NCBI RefSeq assembly: GCF_022049065.2
Contig: NZ_CP095745.1
Span: 62,001 to 126,000 of the forward strand
From: Niallia sp. Man26
GTDB taxonomy: Bacteria > Bacillota > Bacilli > Bacillales > Cytobacillaceae
Length of the DNA stretch: 64,000 bases
Reading direction: 5' to 3'
Numbering within the stretch: position 1 is the first letter of the stretch; each line of letters opens with the position of its first letter. Of the stretch, positions 61,652 through 64,000 are shown one piece after another. The notes below the pieces were generated by a model, which was not told the DNA's origin, did not search any database, and saw nothing but the letters and a program-made list of their open reading frames with translations. A program made the translations under genes and the position numbers.

Positions 61652-61678
61652 AAAAACACTATCATAGTTAGTGTTTTC
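61652..61678 (-). terminator. terminator after the 45-residue gene
   Basis: AAAACACTA-N7-TAGTGTTTT followed by TT on the minus strand, 10 bp after the stop of the 45-residue gene, in front of the twin genes. Confidence 0.7.
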
Positions 61679-61686
61679 AATAAGAT

Positions 61687-61824
61687 TTATTTAAATAAAA
61701 TGGCCTTATAGTCAAGCTTTGCGAACTCTTTGAAAACCTCCATATAATGAAAGGAAAATTCCAAGAATACCGCTAAGACTGCAACTCCAGCTATCATTAA
61801 CATATTTCTAACACCGTTTTGCAA
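61687..61824 (-). CDS. 45-residue hydrophobic protein
   Basis: TTG start at 61824 (GAGGTGG 5 bp upstream; GTG at 61833 overlaps that site). One hydrophobic helix (MLMIAGVAVLAVFLEFSF) and a basic end (KLDYKAILFK). It begins inside the gap after the TadE-like stop and looks like a third small membrane subunit of the Tad-like set. Not recognised. Confidence 0.5.
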   Translation of the reverse strand: MQNGVRNMLMIAGVAVLAVFLEFSFHYMEVFKEFAKLDYKAILFK

Positions 61825-61834
61825 CGGAGCCACC

Positions 61835-62200
61835 TCACTTAACCATACTTATTGCACTTCCCCTAGATGTGACCAATTGATCTGGCAAGTCGAAGAAAAA
61901 CACTTCAACGTTTCCTGTAACGATATACTCTACTTCTAATCCATATGCTTGCTTCTCAGAACCAGATAAACTCGTCACTTCGAATTTGCCATCATAGAAC
62001 TTATTGGAATACTCCTGAATGTTTTGAACCGATGTTGCCGTTAATCCACCATTTCGCTCAATCTGTCCATCTATATAGGTTTTAAAGTCAGATGATTGAA
62101 TATAACTCACAAAAAATATGGTTATCGCCATTAGAAACATCACAAAGGCCATTAACATAATCTGTAGTGAAAACTCGCCAGCTGCATCTTCAGCATACAT
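61835..62200 (-). CDS. TadE-like / DUF4320-like membrane protein
   Basis: 121 residues. A short GEFSLQIMLMAFVMFLMAITIFF helix near the N-terminus is followed by an outer domain (TYIDGQIERNGGLTATSVQNI… LEVEYIVTGNVEVFFF). Pseudopilins of Tad systems (TadE/TadF) have this layout, and DUF4320 proteins occur near them in Firmicutes. It follows the TadC-like gene by 22 bp. A minor-pilin role is inferred. Confidence 0.55.
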   Translation of the reverse strand: MYAEDAAGEFSLQIMLMAFVMFLMAITIFFVSYIQSSDFKTYIDGQIERNGGLTATSVQNIQEYSNKFYDGKFEVTSLSGSEKQAYGLEVEYIVTGNVEVFFFDLPDQLVTSRGSAISMVK

Positions 62201-62222
62201 GTACTATAATCCCCCCCTTCTC

Positions 62223-62981
62223 TTAAAGGTTGTTCATATTTCGACTAAAGATATCAAAGGCAGCACCAGCCATATAACCAACCATTGGAATGAAGTTCAC
62301 CATGGTAATTTTGGTTGGGTACATATAAAAGGTTCTTTCTTTGTGTTTTCGAATATCTTCGATACCCCTCATCATTGCTTTTCTTGCGATATCGCTCAAC
62401 TCATCAATGATACTGCTGTCACTTGTATGGTTCGTGTAGTTATAAAGTGATGTCATAAACGTTCGAGCCTCATCCGTTCCACCAGCAGCTACTTCCGCAA
62501 AATGCATATACGGTTGAACACTTTGAGGGTTTTCGGTGATATCAATTATTAAACGATAGAGATTATTTTTGAACTCTCCCTCCTCTAAGCGATTTAACAG
62601 CTTACGAAACGTTTTAATAACGGAATCATTGGAATCCTGTAAATAGGTAACGATTAAACGCTGGAAAACATACCAGGATATTTGCTTCTCATACACGAGA
62701 CCGTTATATTCGTGTTTTTCCTTGGTATACGCATTTCTCCATGAATAAACGAAAAATATGACTCCCAACAAGGATAACCAAGGGCTAATAAGTAAGGCTG
62801 GAATAGCAGCTGCCAAAGTAGATATCAGCGCATTTCTCATCCTTCGCTTTTGGAAGAGATAAAACTCATATTCTCCAAACCCTGACTTTTCCACCATCTC
62901 ATATAAATCTTGTTCCGCAACCAGATGCCAAAACCGTTGCATCCTGGTTCTTTCAATCTGTATCTCTACTACTTCCTCCAC
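62223..62981 (-). CDS. TadC/GspF-like membrane protein
   Basis: 252 residues. Two hydrophobic segments near 50-85 and one near 225-245 (MVNFIPMVGYMAGAAFDIF) flank a cytoplasmic helical part (YEKQISWYVFQRLIVTYLQD… FRKLLNRLEEGEFKNNLY). This fits the platform protein TadC of Tad/Flp pilus machines (GspF domain). It overlaps the TadB-like gene by 13 bp, so translation is coupled. Similarity to TadC is by layout and context. Confidence 0.6.
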   Translation of the reverse strand: MEEVVEIQIERTRMQRFWHLVAEQDLYEMVEKSGFGEYEFYLFQKRRMRNALISTLAAAIPALLISPWLSLLGVIFFVYSWRNAYTKEKHEYNGLVYEKQISWYVFQRLIVTYLQDSNDSVIKTFRKLLNRLEEGEFKNNLYRLIIDITENPQSVQPYMHFAEVAAGGTDEARTFMTSLYNYTNHTSDSSIIDELSDIARKAMMRGIEDIRKHKERTFYMYPTKITMVNFIPMVGYMAGAAFDIFSRNMNNL

Positions 62982-63796
62982 ATTTTCACCTCCATCACTT
63001 CATCATCGGCCAAATTCATTTGAAGAGAATGAAAATAGAAACATAAAGCACCGATAAGAATAGCACTACAACCCCACCCAATGACGTTATGCGCATAATA
63101 AAGTAAATAAAAATCAAAACCTCGGGCGAAAGTCAAAATCCCCACTACGATTAAAGGATAAATGGTAGTAGCTTTAAATTGTCTTTTATACAAAACCTTA
63201 TTGTTTATAAACATGTTTCGTTGTTCTAACACATCATTGTGCCAAGTCTTTAATTCTTTAATCTTCTTAATATCTGTTCTTCCTTCTAAGGAAGCAGTCA
63301 CCAGGTTGTCCATAAAAAGACCAAAAACGAAGTCACTCTTGTATTTATCCTTTAATAAATTAAAGGCTGTTTGCACTTGTTTGGGAGTAGCATCCATTAA
63401 ATCAATGATAAGCTGATCTAATTCTTTTTTTAGTTCACCTTTTGTAATTTCTTTAGCACACCATCTTAACGTCGTTACCACCGTTTCGTCTGGATTCGCT
63501 AATAAGCCAGTCATGGTGTTGATAAACCTATTTCTCTGAATCATGGATTCCTGTTGATAGATACGCTCCACACTAATTTTCATTAGTATAATGAATCCAT
63601 AAGATACCCCCACAATTCCAGCAATTATGGACAGCCACCAATAATAGGTAAGAACATAAATACTGAAGAAACTGACCATAAAAGGAACCACTAACGCCGT
63701 AAAGATTTCCTTTTTCATTAAGGGATTTCCATAGGCCGTACGATAAGCATTTAGCTCATCGATACTCATTACTTTGCTTTCACCGAATAACTTCAT
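62969..63796 (-). CDS. TadB/GspF-like membrane protein
   Basis: 275 residues. Two N-terminal hydrophobic segments (about 28-75), a helical cytoplasmic domain (RNRFINTMTGLLANPDETVV… AFNLLKDKYKSDFVFGLF) and two C-terminal hydrophobic segments. This is the TadB-type platform layout. It overlaps the upstream gene by four bases (ATGA). The pair TadB-TadC after an ATPase-like gene is the usual Tad order. Confidence 0.6.
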   Translation of the reverse strand: MKLFGESKVMSIDELNAYRTAYGNPLMKKEIFTALVVPFMVSFFSIYVLTYYWWLSIIAGIVGVSYGFIILMKISVERIYQQESMIQRNRFINTMTGLLANPDETVVTTLRWCAKEITKGELKKELDQLIIDLMDATPKQVQTAFNLLKDKYKSDFVFGLFMDNLVTASLEGRTDIKKIKELKTWHNDVLEQRNMFINNKVLYKRQFKATTIYPLIVVGILTFARGFDFYLLYYAHNVIGWGCSAILIGALCFYFHSLQMNLADDEVMEVKMWRK

Positions 63797-64000
63797 GCTT
63801 CCTCATCCCTTTTAAAGCCTTCAAAGTCAGAACCTAATTCATGTATGCGTTCAAAGAAGTCTTTACTTAGTTCTCCATACGTAACTTCTAATGTTCCATC
63901 TTTCTTCATTCTTTGCTTAAAGACTGTTGTGGCCGTGTGATCCCCATGAAACTCTACAATCTCGCCTAGGAAACGTCTGCCATTAATCTTTTTCAAATGA
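63793..64000 (-). CDS. C-terminal end of a gene, probably the Tad ATPase (TadA/CpaF)
   Basis: The frame enters from the right edge; a TTG at 63996 has no ribosome site and is unlikely to be the start. The 67 visible residues (GRRFLGEIVEFHGDHTATTVF… RIHELGSDFEGFKRDEEA) show no ATPase motif, which would lie upstream. The order before tadB-tadC suggests a CpaF/TadA or VirB11-like ATPase; this is only positional evidence. Confidence 0.4.
   Translation of the reverse strand, partial: HLKKINGRRFLGEIVEFHGDHTATTVFKQRMKKDGTLEVTYGELSKDFFERIHELGSDFEGFKRDEEA

Noticed and set aside
43178..64000. Relaxase and oriT
   Set aside because: No relaxase motif in any conjugation-block protein and no convincing oriT-like nick region; probably outside the window.
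1..64000. tRNA or rRNA genes
   Set aside because: No cloverleaf or rRNA-like segment recognised by eye.

Overview
The window is low-G+C DNA of a spore-forming Bacillaceae (Bacillus-like) organism: strong AGGAGG-type ribosome sites, many TTG/GTG starts, cre-like sites, a Ger(x)C germination lipoprotein, a stressosome RsbR paralogue, and DUF3231, CBO0543 and DUF421 (YetF) families all point that way. The right third carries a complete-looking set of Gram-positive conjugation genes, so the window probably lies on a large conjugative plasmid or an integrated conjugative element with a long accessory segment; no replication, integrase or relaxase gene is visible to decide which. LAYOUT. 1-4.5 kb: partial beta-glucoside-type PTS permease with cre/operator sites, a junction of two truncated genes (a ferritin lacking its N-terminus and an antiparallel 3' fragment), a DUF2231 membrane protein, a Gly/His-rich small protein, a DUF421 gene broken by one amber codon, and a His-rich ferritin-like protein. 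4.6-9.9 kb: a ten-gene sulfane-sulfur (persulfide) operon resembling the B. subtilis yrk cluster (CstR-like repressor, three TusA modules, two DsrE-type proteins, several rhodaneses, a rhodanese-metallo-beta-lactamase protein and a TauE exporter) with five near-identical palindromic operators. 10-12.7 kb: DUF302 and DUF3231 genes, each split by a one-base shift, and a CBO0543 membrane protein. 12.9-19 kb: CoA-disulfide reductase-rhodanese, ArsB-type pump, ArsR, ArsO-like flavoprotein, ArsN1-like acetyltransferase and a MarR repressor. 19-37.5 kb: a decayed CPA2 antiporter, alpha/beta hydrolase, SAP-domain protein, MarR-Bcr/CflA exporter pair, nitroreductase, old yellow enzyme, an intact DUF3231 gene, GerC, a MEDS protein, a CPCC protein, an RsbR paralogue, IS110 and group II intron remnants, and a winged-helix/membrane-protein pair. 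This part is peppered with a directional intergenic repeat made of about 46-bp units. 37.5-43.2 kb: two secreted proteins, an IS3 element with a damaged transposase, and an ECF sigma/anti-sigma pair. 43.5-64 kb (all minus strand): TopB, a TOPRIM protein, VirB6-like, a split VirD4, VirB8-like, CwlT-like hydrolase, an EssB/YukC-like protein, VirB4, a TrsD-like protein, a PrgI-like protein and a VirB2-like protein, in an order close to staphylococcal tra/trs, followed upstream by a WxL surface-protein cluster and a Tad-like pilus or secretion set (TadE/TadC/TadB-like, end of a probable ATPase) with twin 50-residue hydrophobic proteins. HOW THE PARTS WORK TOGETHER. The sulfur and arsenic blocks share rhodanese chemistry and look like stress cargo. 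The conjugation block and the Tad/WxL block are contiguous, co-oriented and free of disruptions, while at least seven genes or elements in the left 40 kb are broken, so the transfer/surface machinery appears to be under stronger selection than its cargo. Assignments rest on reading motifs and architecture by eye; no database search was run.
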